Positions 26,188-34,973 of a DNA stretch of 64,000 nt are shown here, in pieces. A program made the position numbers and the translations under genes. The DNA is from Mycobacterium lacus (GTDB taxonomy: Bacteria; Actinomycetota; Actinomycetes; Mycobacteriales; Mycobacteriaceae). Position 1 is the first letter of the stretch; each line of letters opens with the position of its first letter. The notes under the pieces were generated by a model that saw only the letters and a program-made list of their open reading frames with translations, searched no databases and was not told where the DNA came from. The stretch covers positions 2,055,952-2,119,951 of the forward strand of contig NZ_AP022581.1 of the NCBI RefSeq assembly GCF_010731535.1. The letters run 5' to 3'.

Positions 26188-27360
26188 TTACCCGGCGGCC
26201 GGCGGTTTAGCCATCACCGCAGGCTTGAAACCGTAGCTCGGTAGATTGCGCCCGTAGTTGCTACCAACCAACTGCCCAAATGGGGCAATCGGAAGGGTGT
26301 TCAGGCCTTCCGCGGCGGCCGGGGCCGCAGCGGCGTTGGTAAGGGCCGCCAACGGAGGGTTGGTCACGGCGTTCACGGGCGCCCAGCTCGGCGGCACCGA
26401 CAACGCCCCCAGCGGCAGCGCCTTCCCCAGACCCGCCGCCACACCCCCGACGTTGCCGGCGCCGTTTGTTGCGGCCGACCCCGCCGCAGCCGCTCCTTCG
26501 ACCGCCTTGGCCACGGGCGCCAGCCCCTTCATAAACGTCGTCATGGCTGTAATCCCGTTGCTGATCTGCCCAAAGGACTGCCCGACCTGAACCCCCATCT
26601 GCGCCGACGAGACGTACGGCACCACGTACTTGCTGTACAGCGTGACCATGTCGTCGAGCGACGTGTTTTTCACAAGGAAGTCGTCTATCGGCTTGGCGGC
26701 GATTGGTGCAGACAGGGTCTTCAATACGTCGACGATCCTGGGATTTACCATGCCCAGCACGTTTTGCACGTTGGCTTGCGCGGAATTGTTCACCGCGTTG
26801 AGGACCGCATTAGCCTGATCGGCCAGCCCGGTCGGGTTGGCCACTTCCGCCGGCTCCGCGAAATCAGTCAACTGTGTCGCGGTCGCCGCGGCGCTCGCGT
26901 AGCCGTACATCGCCGCCGCGTCCTGGGCCCACATCTCGAAGTAGGCGGCCTCGGTGCCGGCGATCGCCGGGGTGTTTTGCCCGAAGAAGTTCGTCGCGAT
27001 CAACGCCGCCAGCAGCGCACGGTTAGCCGCGATCACGGGCGGAGGCACCGTCGCCGCGTACGCCGTTTCGTACGCGGCGACGGCCGCCCCCGCCTGGCTT
27101 GCGGCCAGCTCGGCCTGTTCGGCGCTGCCGTCCAGCCAAGCCACAAACGGAGCCGCCGCTGCGACAAGTGAAGCTGACGACGGCCCGAGCCACGGACCGC
27201 TGGTCAGCGCCGAAATCACCGACCGATGACCCGCCGCGGCCGCGTGCAACTCAGCGGCCAGCCCGGTCCACGCCGCCTCGGCGGCGAGCAGCGAACCCGC
27301 ACCCGGACCGGTATACATTCGCCCGGAGTTGATTTCGGGCGGCAACAACCCGTAATCCAT
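26188..27360 (-). CDS. PPE-family protein, SVP subgroup
   Basis: A 390-residue PPE protein. The N-terminal 180-residue domain starts MDYGLLPPEINSGRMYTGPGAGSLL and includes the WxG-like turn SGPWLGPSS. The C-terminal half has SVPPSWAPVNA, the mark of the PPE-SVP subgroup, and the usual ending GRNLPSYGFKPAVMAKPPAAG. PPE-SVP proteins are ESX-5 substrates. It is preceded by its PE partner 42 bp upstream and is probably co-transcribed with it. Confidence 0.95.
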   Translation of the reverse strand: MDYGLLPPEINSGRMYTGPGAGSLLAAEAAWTGLAAELHAAAAGHRSVISALTSGPWLGPSSASLVAAAAPFVAWLDGSAEQAELAASQAGAAVAAYETAYAATVPPPVIAANRALLAALIATNFFGQNTPAIAGTEAAYFEMWAQDAAAMYGYASAAATATQLTDFAEPAEVANPTGLADQANAVLNAVNNSAQANVQNVLGMVNPRIVDVLKTLSAPIAAKPIDDFLVKNTSLDDMVTLYSKYVVPYVSSAQMGVQVGQSFGQISNGITAMTTFMKGLAPVAKAVEGAAAAGSAATNGAGNVGGVAAGLGKALPLGALSVPPSWAPVNAVTNPPLAALTNAAAAPAAAEGLNTLPIAPFGQLVGSNYGRNLPSYGFKPAVMAKPPAAG

Positions 27361-27402
27361 GTCTCAAACCCCCGCCATGTTTCAGGCCCCTCGACCGACC
27401 GT

Positions 27403-27702
27403 TTAACCGGCCGACACCGCGTTGGCCGCCTCCGTGGTCGCGTATGAACCCGCACCCTCCGCCAGCGTCGCCGCCAGCAGCCCTTGAATCCTGACCGCAC
27501 GCGCGGCCAGCGCCTGATACCGCTGGGCATGCGCAGCGAACTGCGCCGCCGTCAGCGCTGATACCTCATCGGCCGCCGCCGGAACGACCGCGGTCGTCGG
27601 ACCGGCAGCGACCGCGTTGCCGGAAATCATCGCGGCGCCGATCGACTGGAGATTGCTGGCAGCCGCCGCCAGCTGCTCTGGATACGCAGTTACGAAAGAC
27701 AC
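27403..27702 (-). CDS. PE-family protein, partner of the adjacent PPE
   Basis: A 99-residue PE protein with only the PE domain. It starts MSFVTAYPEQLAAAASNLQSIG and ends YATTEAANAVSAG, the second helix bearing the YxxxD/E-type secretion signal (SYATTE). It forms the helical pair with the downstream PPE. GGAAAA lies just before the ATG. The upstream region is unusually AT-rich and has several palindromes. Confidence 0.95.
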   Translation of the reverse strand: MSFVTAYPEQLAAAASNLQSIGAAMISGNAVAAGPTTAVVPAAADEVSALTAAQFAAHAQRYQALAARAVRIQGLLAATLAEGAGSYATTEAANAVSAG

Positions 27703-27972
27703 GCGGTTTTCCTTCGCGGGCGAGAAAGACCTGTTCTGTTGCCACGGGACGATATAGATCGGCTGCCGATATATTCAATGCACCCGGGCCGGGCGAATCG
27801 GCCCTGATCTTTGCTTTTCGTCAACACTCACGTTGATTTTAATTTCTCCGCTCGAGCGAACGTTTTTCTCGCATAGATATTCGGCCCGAATATATGCGTT
27901 TCATATGCAATTAGCAAGGAAATTATTCACGCTGAATTTATGAATTTGGCATGCATTCTTAGGCAGCTGCGG
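27703..27972. promoter_or_regulatory. AT-rich control region upstream of the PE-PPE pair
   Basis: About 270 bases with far lower GC than the surroundings. It contains ATCGGC-T-GCCGAT (27758-27770) next to a leftward TATATC, TCAAC/GTTGA arms at 27821-27836, and a perfect 17-base palindrome ATATTCGG-C-CCGAATAT (27877-27893). No coding frame is convincing. AT-rich DNA of this kind attracts Lsr2 or EspR in mycobacteria (general knowledge). Confidence 0.55.
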
Positions 27973-29484
27973 CTACTCGCCGAGCCCGGGCCCTGCCCCC
28001 ACCCGCCCAAGGGTTCTGTAGTAGTGGAGATAGGCCAGCGTCGGTACCGCGATGAACGTGGACGCGACCAAGGCGATCGAGAAGTAGTTGGGGCCAGCCC
28101 GGGTGAGGAAGATGGACCGGTAGTCGAAGGACACTGCCAGGCCGACCGAGACAACAACGGCGACGATCGGTAACGCCTTGTCGGTGAAAGCATTTCGCCT
28201 TATCCCCGCATGCTCTTCGGCCTGAGAGCGCGCCAACGCGATCAGCGCGATCGGCACGATGATGAACTGGACGAATCGGGCGATGACCGCTAGGCCCGTG
28301 AGGTTCATGTTGTCGAACCGAAGCGCCAGCGGGAACGCGAGCGCCAACGACGCCGTGATTCCGAAGGCGATCATCGGCACGCCGAAACGGTTCTTGCGGG
28401 ACAAGCCGGTCGGCAGGATTCTGCGATCCGCCAGCGCGGTCCAAAGACGCGGGGCACCGAACGAGGCGGCCACGTTGATGCCGAACATCGATACCAGGGC
28501 GCCAACGATGACGACCGTTCGGAAAGCGTCGTTGCCGATCGCCGCCGCCAGTTTCACGGTGTCGTGGGAGGCGACGATCTTGTCCGAACCAAGCAGCATC
28601 GCGACCACCACGGCAAGCAGGTAGATCATTCCGACGGCGAAGATCGCCAGTGGTATCGCTCTCGGGAGGGTGCGATCCGGCGTGTCCATTTCCTCGGCGG
28701 CGTTAGCGATCGATTCGAAACCGGTGAAGGCGTACAACGCGGCGATCGTGGCAAGGGCCAAACTCGACGCGGTGCTCGTGCCGATCTCGGCGACGCCGAG
28801 CAGTGAGTAGGACGCCGGGTGGTACGCCGACGACGACGTTCCATAGTTGTTCACGCGGCAGGTGGCGATGACCCACAACCCGCCGGCGGTGAAGACGGAA
28901 AGCGCGAACACCTTGCCCAGGGTTGAGGTTCCGTTCGCCCACCTGATCACGCGGTTGCCGAACAGGTTGATGGTCAACAGCACGCCGATGAGGGCGACAA
29001 ACGTCAACGTCTTCACGCTCAGCAGTTGGTCGTTGTCCGCCCAGGCCTTACCCGGGAAGGCCACTCGCAACAGCGTCGAGACGAACAGCGACGCCAGCAC
29101 CCCCCAGGCAATGGACGCGGTGATCGCGTGGGTGACACCGACGTAGATGCCTACCCGCTGCCCAAACGCGGCCGTCGTATAGGCATAGGAGGCGCCGTTC
29201 GTTCTGACGTACCTCGCCGCCGACGCGAACACCAGAGCCATCACGCCGGCGAAAAGGCCGGCCAAAATGTAGGCAAGCGGTGCGAGGGGTCCGGCGAGCT
29301 TGATCACCGCGCCGGGGGTTAGGAAGATGCCCGCTCCGATTATCGAGTTGATCCCGAGCATGACAACACTCCAGAAACCAAGCTTGCTAATCGCGCGTCC
29401 TCCTGTTCGCGGGTCGACCGCCGCACAGCGGTCTACCGCTGAAGCGCTCGGTTCCTCGGCGTCCCGATCCGTCCGCGTTCTCAC
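27973..29484 (-). CDS. APC-family amino acid permease
   Basis: A 503-residue integral membrane protein with about 12 helices. The first helix has the APC signature VVMLGINSIIGAGIFLTPG, which binds the substrate backbone. A later conserved segment is FTGFESIANAAEEMDTPDRTLPRAIPLA. It should import an amino acid or amine by proton coupling; the substrate cannot be read from sequence. It directly follows a cutinase gene on the same strand (stop and start adjacent), so the two may be co-transcribed. Positionally it could be the counterpart of Rv1979c. Confidence 0.9.
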   Translation of the reverse strand: MRTRTDRDAEEPSASAVDRCAAVDPRTGGRAISKLGFWSVVMLGINSIIGAGIFLTPGAVIKLAGPLAPLAYILAGLFAGVMALVFASAARYVRTNGASYAYTTAAFGQRVGIYVGVTHAITASIAWGVLASLFVSTLLRVAFPGKAWADNDQLLSVKTLTFVALIGVLLTINLFGNRVIRWANGTSTLGKVFALSVFTAGGLWVIATCRVNNYGTSSSAYHPASYSLLGVAEIGTSTASSLALATIAALYAFTGFESIANAAEEMDTPDRTLPRAIPLAIFAVGMIYLLAVVVAMLLGSDKIVASHDTVKLAAAIGNDAFRTVVIVGALVSMFGINVAASFGAPRLWTALADRRILPTGLSRKNRFGVPMIAFGITASLALAFPLALRFDNMNLTGLAVIARFVQFIIVPIALIALARSQAEEHAGIRRNAFTDKALPIVAVVVSVGLAVSFDYRSIFLTRAGPNYFSIALVASTFIAVPTLAYLHYYRTLGRVGAGPGLGE

Positions 29485-30180
29485 CTACAACTTGCCAGCT
29501 ACGAAGTCGGCGGCCTGGTTGGCCATGCCCGCCGCGATGTACGCGTTGGCAAGATGTTGCGGCCAGTTCTCTTTCCACGTGTTTGGGTCGGCCGGGTTGC
29601 AGACGGGATCGGCGCCGTGGCACAGCTCGATAGTCCTGTCGTTGTAGATCGGGTTGAAGTTCGTGATCGGTCCCATCCACTGGCTCCCGTTGCCGAACAG
29701 CGCGACGGCGGCGATGTGCTCGTCGGTGCCCGGCGGGAGGGGACTGTCGAAACCGAAGGCGGCCATGGGCACCGCGAGCACCACGTCGGTGACCGCCGCA
29801 CCAAGCGAATACCCGCCCAGCACCAGCCGCGTGTCCGGGCAGTTGTTCACCATGTATTGGATGTGTTGGCTCATGTTGTTTGCGCCGACGTCGACCTCCG
29901 TGTCGGCGGGGTACTTCACCGCGTACGTACCCATGCTCTTGCCCGGAATCTTGGAGCTGAGCGCGTTGATGAACGCGTTGCCCAGCGCGCCCGTCCCGGG
30001 TGATTCCATTCGGCCGCGGGCAAAGACGACCTCCACTTGCGGACAGTTCGCCGCGGCGGCCGACGGCGCGGCCCACAGGATCCCGGACGGCAACACTACA
30101 GCCGTGAACATCAGCGCCGCGGCGATCAGGACCGCCGCGGCGCCACCGTCAAACGCTTTACCGACAGCTAAGACGCGCAC
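29485..30180 (-). CDS. Cutinase-family exported esterase
   Basis: A 231-residue serine esterase with a long signal peptide (cleavage near SAAA-AN). The nucleophile motif is GGYSLGA, the Asp lies in CHGADPVCNP, and the His in the C-terminal WPQHLANAYIAAG segment. Four Cys are arranged for the two disulfides of the family. Mycobacterial cutinase-like proteins hydrolyse lipid esters at the surface. GTG 30180 is the only reasonable start. The PE_PGRS-associated cutinase at 44988 is a paralogue. Confidence 0.92.
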   Translation of the reverse strand: MRVLAVGKAFDGGAAAVLIAAALMFTAVVLPSGILWAAPSAAAANCPQVEVVFARGRMESPGTGALGNAFINALSSKIPGKSMGTYAVKYPADTEVDVGANNMSQHIQYMVNNCPDTRLVLGGYSLGAAVTDVVLAVPMAAFGFDSPLPPGTDEHIAAVALFGNGSQWMGPITNFNPIYNDRTIELCHGADPVCNPADPNTWKENWPQHLANAYIAAGMANQAADFVAGKL

Positions 30181-30339
30181 AGCAAGATGTTAGCGATTCG
30201 CGCCCCGCGGTTCGCGGCGAAAGATGAACCCGTGCTCGCCGGAAATTGGCAACGATGCCCGCGCCTCCGGTGACAATGCGGCCCGAGCCGCCTGATGGCC
30301 GGTGCGGAGATTTGCGCCGCACAACAACGTCACCGACCC

Positions 30340-30345
30340 TACTAT
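30340..30345 (+). promoter_or_regulatory. -10 element of a leaderless promoter
   Basis: TACTAT ends six bases before ATG 30352, with no Shine-Dalgarno between. This spacing places the transcription start at the A of ATG. Confidence 0.55.
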
Positions 30346-30351
30346 CACCGC

Positions 30352-31176
30352 ATGCGGATCTCGGTTAAATTCGCGCTGAGCTTCACATACCCCGAGTTGG
30401 CGGACTTCTGGCGCACCGCCGATGGTCTTGGCTTCGAAGGGGTGTGGGACTACGACCACTTCTTCGGACCAAAGGACCACACCGAACCGACGTATGAGGG
30501 ATGGACGACGCTGGCCGCCATGGCTGTGGTGACGCAGCGGGCACGGATCGGCTGCTTGGTGTCCGGCGTGACGTATCGGAATCCGGCGGTGCTCGCCAAC
30601 ATGGCGGTCACCGTCGATCACATCTCCGGCGGTCGGCTCAGCTTTGGGCTCGGCGCCGGATGGCACGAGGCCGAGCACCGCGGGTACGGGATCGACTTTC
30701 CGAGCCCCGGCACCCGAGTCGCGATGGTCGACGAGGCACTGACCGTGATCCGCAGGCTCTGGACCGAGGAATCGGTGACCTTCACCGGGAAGTTCTTCAC
30801 CCTCGAGAGCGCGCTCTGTGAGCCCAAGCCGCTCCAGCTCCCGCACCCGCCGATCGTGATGGGGGGCACGGAGCCGAAGATGCTGCGTGTCGTCGCGCGT
30901 CAGGCCGACGAGTGGAACATGCCCGGCCATGAAGGTCCGCAGAGGTGGGGCGAGGTGAACGCCCAGGTCAATATGGCGTGCGCCGAAGTGGGCCGCGATC
31001 CTGCCGACCTCCGGCGTTCCGCGCAAGTGCCGCTGCACCCGGCAATGCCGGGACAGGTGGACGAGCAGCTGGCGCTGTTGGCCGAATTCGAGCAATTCGG
31101 CTGCGAGCACATGGTATTGGCGTTCCGTGAGCCGCCGACGTTAGAGCTACTCGAGCGCTGTGCCGCACTCGCTTGA
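30352..31176 (+). CDS. Luciferase-like, probably F420-dependent oxidoreductase
   Basis: A 274-residue TIM-barrel protein of the luciferase-like monooxygenase superfamily. It carries VWDYDHFFGP near the N terminus, the central VTVDHISGGRLSFGLGAGWHEAEHRGYGIDFP, and LCEPKPLQLPHPPIVMGGTEPKML. These segments are typical of mycobacterial F420-dependent members. ATG 30352 is set by the TACTAT element. The substrate is unknown. Confidence 0.88.
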   Translation: MRISVKFALSFTYPELADFWRTADGLGFEGVWDYDHFFGPKDHTEPTYEGWTTLAAMAVVTQRARIGCLVSGVTYRNPAVLANMAVTVDHISGGRLSFGLGAGWHEAEHRGYGIDFPSPGTRVAMVDEALTVIRRLWTEESVTFTGKFFTLESALCEPKPLQLPHPPIVMGGTEPKMLRVVARQADEWNMPGHEGPQRWGEVNAQVNMACAEVGRDPADLRRSAQVPLHPAMPGQVDEQLALLAEFEQFGCEHMVLAFREPPTLELLERCAALA

Positions 31177-31410
31177 CCAACATGCAGGCGTCGCAAGCAA
31201 AAATGGTTGCACTGCAACGCAACTCGTAAGCTGGGCGCAGCGGGCGCTTGGCGGTCGGGCCAGTGGGTCCACCCCGGGCCGACGGCGAGAGCGGCGACGG
31301 GGTGGTCTGCCGCGGCGGCGGTTGGGTTGACGCAGCCCGTCCGACCACGTGGCAAAATACCCCTGTGGGTACCTACCGGGGATCGGCGGTCGCCGTGTTA
31401 CCATCGCGCG
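31177..31410. other. Intergenic region with the DUF1906 promoter
   Basis: About 230 bases without a gene. A short inverted repeat GTTGC-ACT-GCAAC lies near 31205. TACCAT (31399-31404) ends six bases before the GTG of the next gene, predicting another leaderless start. Confidence 0.5.
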
Positions 31411-32217
31411 GTGCACGATTCGGCTGCGCCCTGCGGACGCGGCGGACGGCGGTCTGTCTCCAGACGCGAAGTCCTCAAATATGCTTTTTCACCGGTCCTG
31501 CTGAGCCTGGGGCCACTGACCACCAGCCCCGACGCCCCGCAGGCATCAGCCGCCAACACCAGACTGATTGATTTTGCCGAGCGGACGATCCCGCCGGATG
31601 AGATCAAAGCGGCCGGCTATGACGGGGTGGTGAATTACGTGTCCGAGTCGCGGCCGGGCGCGAACTTCGAGGCAAAACCCATCACCCGCCAATACGCGAA
31701 CGCGCTGCGCGCCGCGGGTCTCCACATCGTCAGCAACTTCCAGTACGGCAAGCCTGGTTGGTCGGCGCCGTCGGATTTCACCCGCGGCTATGACGGCGGC
31801 GTGGCAGACGCCCAGACCGCCCTGCGGCTACACGCCGCGGCCGGGGGCCCGAACTCGGCACCAATCTTCTTCAGCATCGATGACGATATCGATCTCGACA
31901 CCTGGAATGGCCTTGCGGTCGACTGGTTTCGCGGAATCAATTCGGTAATGGGCGTGGAGCGCACCGGTATCTACGGACATTGCCAGGCATGTGCGTGGGC
32001 GATCAAAGACGGCGTCGTTGGGCGCTCCACCTCCGCCGGCCACCGATGGGCATGGCAGACGAAGGCGTGGTCGCACGGCGAGCGCGAGCCCACGGCGGTG
32101 CTGTACCAGGAGGTGGTCAACAGCCCCGCGAATCCGGGCCCGCTCTTAGGCGGTATTCATGTGGATGTAGACGAGGTCCTTGCAACCGATTTCGGGCAGT
32201 GGGATTTCGATCGATGA
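31411..32217 (+). CDS. Tat-exported DUF1906 glycoside-hydrolase-like protein
   Basis: A 268-residue protein with a strong twin-arginine signal (SRREVLK at 17-23, hydrophobic core, then ASA). The mature DUF1906 domain has a TIM-barrel fold like GH25-type hydrolases, with DGVVNYVSE, HIVSNFQYGKPG, FFSIDDDIDLD and WQTKAW along its length. From memory it resembles Rv2525c, a Tat substrate tied to cell-wall phenotypes and beta-lactam susceptibility. The Asp cluster SIDDDID sits where the active-site acids are expected. GTG 31411 has no Shine-Dalgarno and is probably leaderless. Confidence 0.88.
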   Translation: MHDSAAPCGRGGRRSVSRREVLKYAFSPVLLSLGPLTTSPDAPQASAANTRLIDFAERTIPPDEIKAAGYDGVVNYVSESRPGANFEAKPITRQYANALRAAGLHIVSNFQYGKPGWSAPSDFTRGYDGGVADAQTALRLHAAAGGPNSAPIFFSIDDDIDLDTWNGLAVDWFRGINSVMGVERTGIYGHCQACAWAIKDGVVGRSTSAGHRWAWQTKAWSHGEREPTAVLYQEVVNSPANPGPLLGGIHVDVDEVLATDFGQWDFDR

Positions 32218-32223
32218 TCGTGA

Positions 32224-33852
32224 TCAGGGTGCCGCGTCGGCGTCGGCCAGAGCGGCGTGGGTGCCGGCTCGGCGTCCAGAGAACACGCAGTCAGCCAACG
32301 AAAGCCCACTGACGTAGCCGTTAGAGCAGATGCCGATCGCCGTGCGTCCCGCAGCGTAGAGCCCGGGGATCGGATCGCCGGACCCGGTGACGACGGCGCC
32401 GCTGGCCGCGTCGACCTTGACGCCGCCGAGGGTGAGCATCGGGGTCGGGTTCAACAAGCTGGGCCGCACCGAGATGTTGAGCAGCGTGTACGGTCCCGAT
32501 CCGATACGGCGGACGAACTCGGCGGGCTTGCCCATCGGGTCGGCCTCGCCGTTGTCGATGGCACTGTTGTGCGCCGCGACGGTGGCGTTCAGGCCGTCCG
32601 CGTCGATGCCCACCTTGCGGGCCACCTCGGTAAGGGTCGACGCACGCCGGGAGTCGGCCACCATCAGCGCGGCGGCCTGGGCGCGCTGAAACCACAGCGC
32701 CTGCGTGAGGAGCTGGCGCCGCGCCGTCCGCATCACGTCGGCGTCGGCGAGAATCCAGGCGCTGCCGCCGTTCTCGGTCACGATAACCTGGCCGACGGCG
32801 GCGCCGTAACGGGATTCGTCGATGATCCGCTGTCCGTGGCGGTTGACGATCAGCGCGGACAGAAACGCGCTGGGCGGGGTGATAAAGCGCCACGCGGAGA
32901 CGTTGTCCATGCGGCCGGCGACGGCCCCGGCGCTCATGGCCAAGTCGATGCCGCTCCCGTCGTCACCGCTGGTGCCCAACTGCAGACCGCCGGCGAACAG
33001 CGGCGCGTGCTGGCTGATCCACGCGGTGTTGGCGATGAACCCGCCGGCGCACAGCACCACCCCGCGCCGGGCGCGGATGCGGATGTGCTCGGCGAAGCGG
33101 CGCTCGAGGGACCGCAGCCGCCGATCGGTGCGCCGCCGCAGCGGGGGATAGTAGATTCCCGGCTTGGCGGACAACGCCGCCAACCGCGCGTACGTCGCGC
33201 GCACCGCTGCCGGGGCGCCACGCAATGTCATCGCCTCGATGCCGGTGACCCGTCCTTCGGCGTCGCGGATCAGGCGCGTCGCGCGGGTGTGCGCGTGTAG
33301 TCGGACCCCGAGCTCTTGCGCCGATTGTGCCAGCGGCCGATAGAGCTTCTTGCCGGACGTTCCTTTGCCCTTGACCCGGTGTCCGCGCGGCACCGGGGGC
33401 GTGTGTCGGCGGAAGGCGCCGGAGTTCTCGCTGCCGGAGTGGTAGAGGTAGTAGCGGTTGTTGGGGAACGACGTCTTGTACGGGCATAGCGTGGCGTCGA
33501 AGGGGACGCCGTAGTTGGCCAGCCAGTCGATCATGGCGGGGCTCTCACGCACAAACGATTCCAGCGTCGCCGGGTCGACGGCGTCGCCGACTTCGAGGCG
33601 CAGATAGGCCAGCATCTGCTCGACGCTGTCGGCGACTCCTGCCCGCCGTTGAATTGCGGTGCCCGCCCCGGCGTAGATGATCCCGCCGGAGAGCGCCGTC
33701 GCGCCGCCGCCGTTGAAGCGATCGATCGCGACGACATCGACGCCTTGTTCCCTGGCGGCGAGCGCGGCACAGCCACCTGCTGCGCCGAACCCGACGATCA
33801 CGACATCGGCCCGTTCGTCCCACGCGGCGCCGTCGTCGTCCTGCTCAGTCAC
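32224..33852 (-). CDS. FAD-binding dehydrogenase (fumarate reductase / ketosteroid dehydrogenase type)
   Basis: A 542-residue flavoprotein of the FAD_binding_2 family. The dinucleotide motif is VIVGFGAAGGCAAL and the FAD loop GGGATALSGGI. The C-terminal closing segment (LTLGGVKVD...GLYAAGRTAIGICSNGYVSGLSLADCVFSGRRAG) matches 3-ketosteroid-delta1-dehydrogenase-like enzymes. The true substrate is uncertain. GTG 33852 overlaps the end of the FUSC transporter gene by 8 bp, suggesting one operon. Confidence 0.85.
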   Translation of the reverse strand: MTEQDDDGAAWDERADVVIVGFGAAGGCAALAAREQGVDVVAIDRFNGGGATALSGGIIYAGAGTAIQRRAGVADSVEQMLAYLRLEVGDAVDPATLESFVRESPAMIDWLANYGVPFDATLCPYKTSFPNNRYYLYHSGSENSGAFRRHTPPVPRGHRVKGKGTSGKKLYRPLAQSAQELGVRLHAHTRATRLIRDAEGRVTGIEAMTLRGAPAAVRATYARLAALSAKPGIYYPPLRRRTDRRLRSLERRFAEHIRIRARRGVVLCAGGFIANTAWISQHAPLFAGGLQLGTSGDDGSGIDLAMSAGAVAGRMDNVSAWRFITPPSAFLSALIVNRHGQRIIDESRYGAAVGQVIVTENGGSAWILADADVMRTARRQLLTQALWFQRAQAAALMVADSRRASTLTEVARKVGIDADGLNATVAAHNSAIDNGEADPMGKPAEFVRRIGSGPYTLLNISVRPSLLNPTPMLTLGGVKVDAASGAVVTGSGDPIPGLYAAGRTAIGICSNGYVSGLSLADCVFSGRRAGTHAALADADAAP

Positions 33853-34891
33853 GCCGCAAGCCGAGCATGTGTTGTAGGTCCTCCACACAAGTCCGGACGA
33901 CGCTGGTGAGCACCAATTCCCTTGTGCTGCAGTCGTCTGAGGCCAGGGCCGAGGCGCAGCGGCCCGCGGCGGCGACGTGCGCGGTTGCTGCCTCGGGATC
34001 TACCTCAGCGAGGCGCAGGGCCGATGCAACGTCCCCAATCGCGACCCGTGCGGGCTGGGAGATGCTGGCGAATGTCGGCGCCAGGTGAACCAAGTGCAGC
34101 ACGGAGCCGGCGAGCAGGGGCAGATGCGCGGCCTGTTCATCCGCGCCTCGCACAGCGTTGCGTGCTGCCCACCGCAGCGGCGCGGTCCGGACTAGGTGGC
34201 GGGCGTTGGATCGGGCTTCGGTGAGCTCGCCCAGCCTTTCGTGCACCCGATCCACGGCCGAGTGCGGTCGGCCCGACGTATCCGTCGCGGGCGCGCCGGC
34301 CGAATCCGCGGTTTGAGCGAGGACGTTGTGCAGGGCGCCCAATACGCCAACGCGAGCGTCGTGGAGCATGGTTAGCGGATCGGGCGGGAAGAGCAGCACG
34401 ACGAACACCAAGGCCAAACCGCCACCGATCAGGGCCTCCTGGAGGCGCTCGAATAGGCGATCGCCGCCCGCCATCGCCGCGACCAGAATCGCGGAACCGG
34501 CGGCCTGGTTGGCGAACGTCAGGCCTTGCGCGATGAACCCGTGTCCGACCAGCACCGCAACGCACAGGGTGGCGAACACCGCGACGGCGATGGCAATCGA
34601 TTCGGTGCCGAGTAGCAGTTGCACCGCGGCGCCCAGGGTGATCCCCAATGCCACACCGCTGATGTTCTGCATCGCGCGCTGCACGTGCAACACGTTGCTC
34701 GCCGACACGCAGACCGCCGCGGCGATCGGTGCGAAGAACGGGTCCGGATGACCGACCACGTCGTGGGCGATGTACCACGCGATGCCCGCGGCGGCCGATG
34801 CCTGCGTGATCGCCCACAGCACGTCACGGAGTCGTCGAACAGCCGCATGGCCGCCGTCAATCGCCCGGGTTAGCAGCGAAGTGTTCACCAC
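33845..34891 (-). CDS. FUSC/aromatic-acid-exporter-like membrane protein
   Basis: A 348-residue protein. Six hydrophobic helices span the first ~170 residues, with the HPDPFFAPIAAAVCVSAS loop typical of FUSC proteins. A cytoplasmic, helical, His- and Ala-rich C-terminal domain follows. FUSC family members export aromatic acids or related compounds. It overlaps the downstream flavoprotein gene, so product export for that enzyme is a reasonable but untested idea. Confidence 0.85.
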   Translation of the reverse strand: MVNTSLLTRAIDGGHAAVRRLRDVLWAITQASAAAGIAWYIAHDVVGHPDPFFAPIAAAVCVSASNVLHVQRAMQNISGVALGITLGAAVQLLLGTESIAIAVAVFATLCVAVLVGHGFIAQGLTFANQAAGSAILVAAMAGGDRLFERLQEALIGGGLALVFVVLLFPPDPLTMLHDARVGVLGALHNVLAQTADSAGAPATDTSGRPHSAVDRVHERLGELTEARSNARHLVRTAPLRWAARNAVRGADEQAAHLPLLAGSVLHLVHLAPTFASISQPARVAIGDVASALRLAEVDPEAATAHVAAAGRCASALASDDCSTRELVLTSVVRTCVEDLQHMLGLRRD

Positions 34892-34973
34892 GCTTGCCTA
34901 CACCACTACACGCGGTCATGCTCGCCAGCCGGAATGAACGTTTGGACGGCAGCCGACGGGCTCGGTTCCTGTC

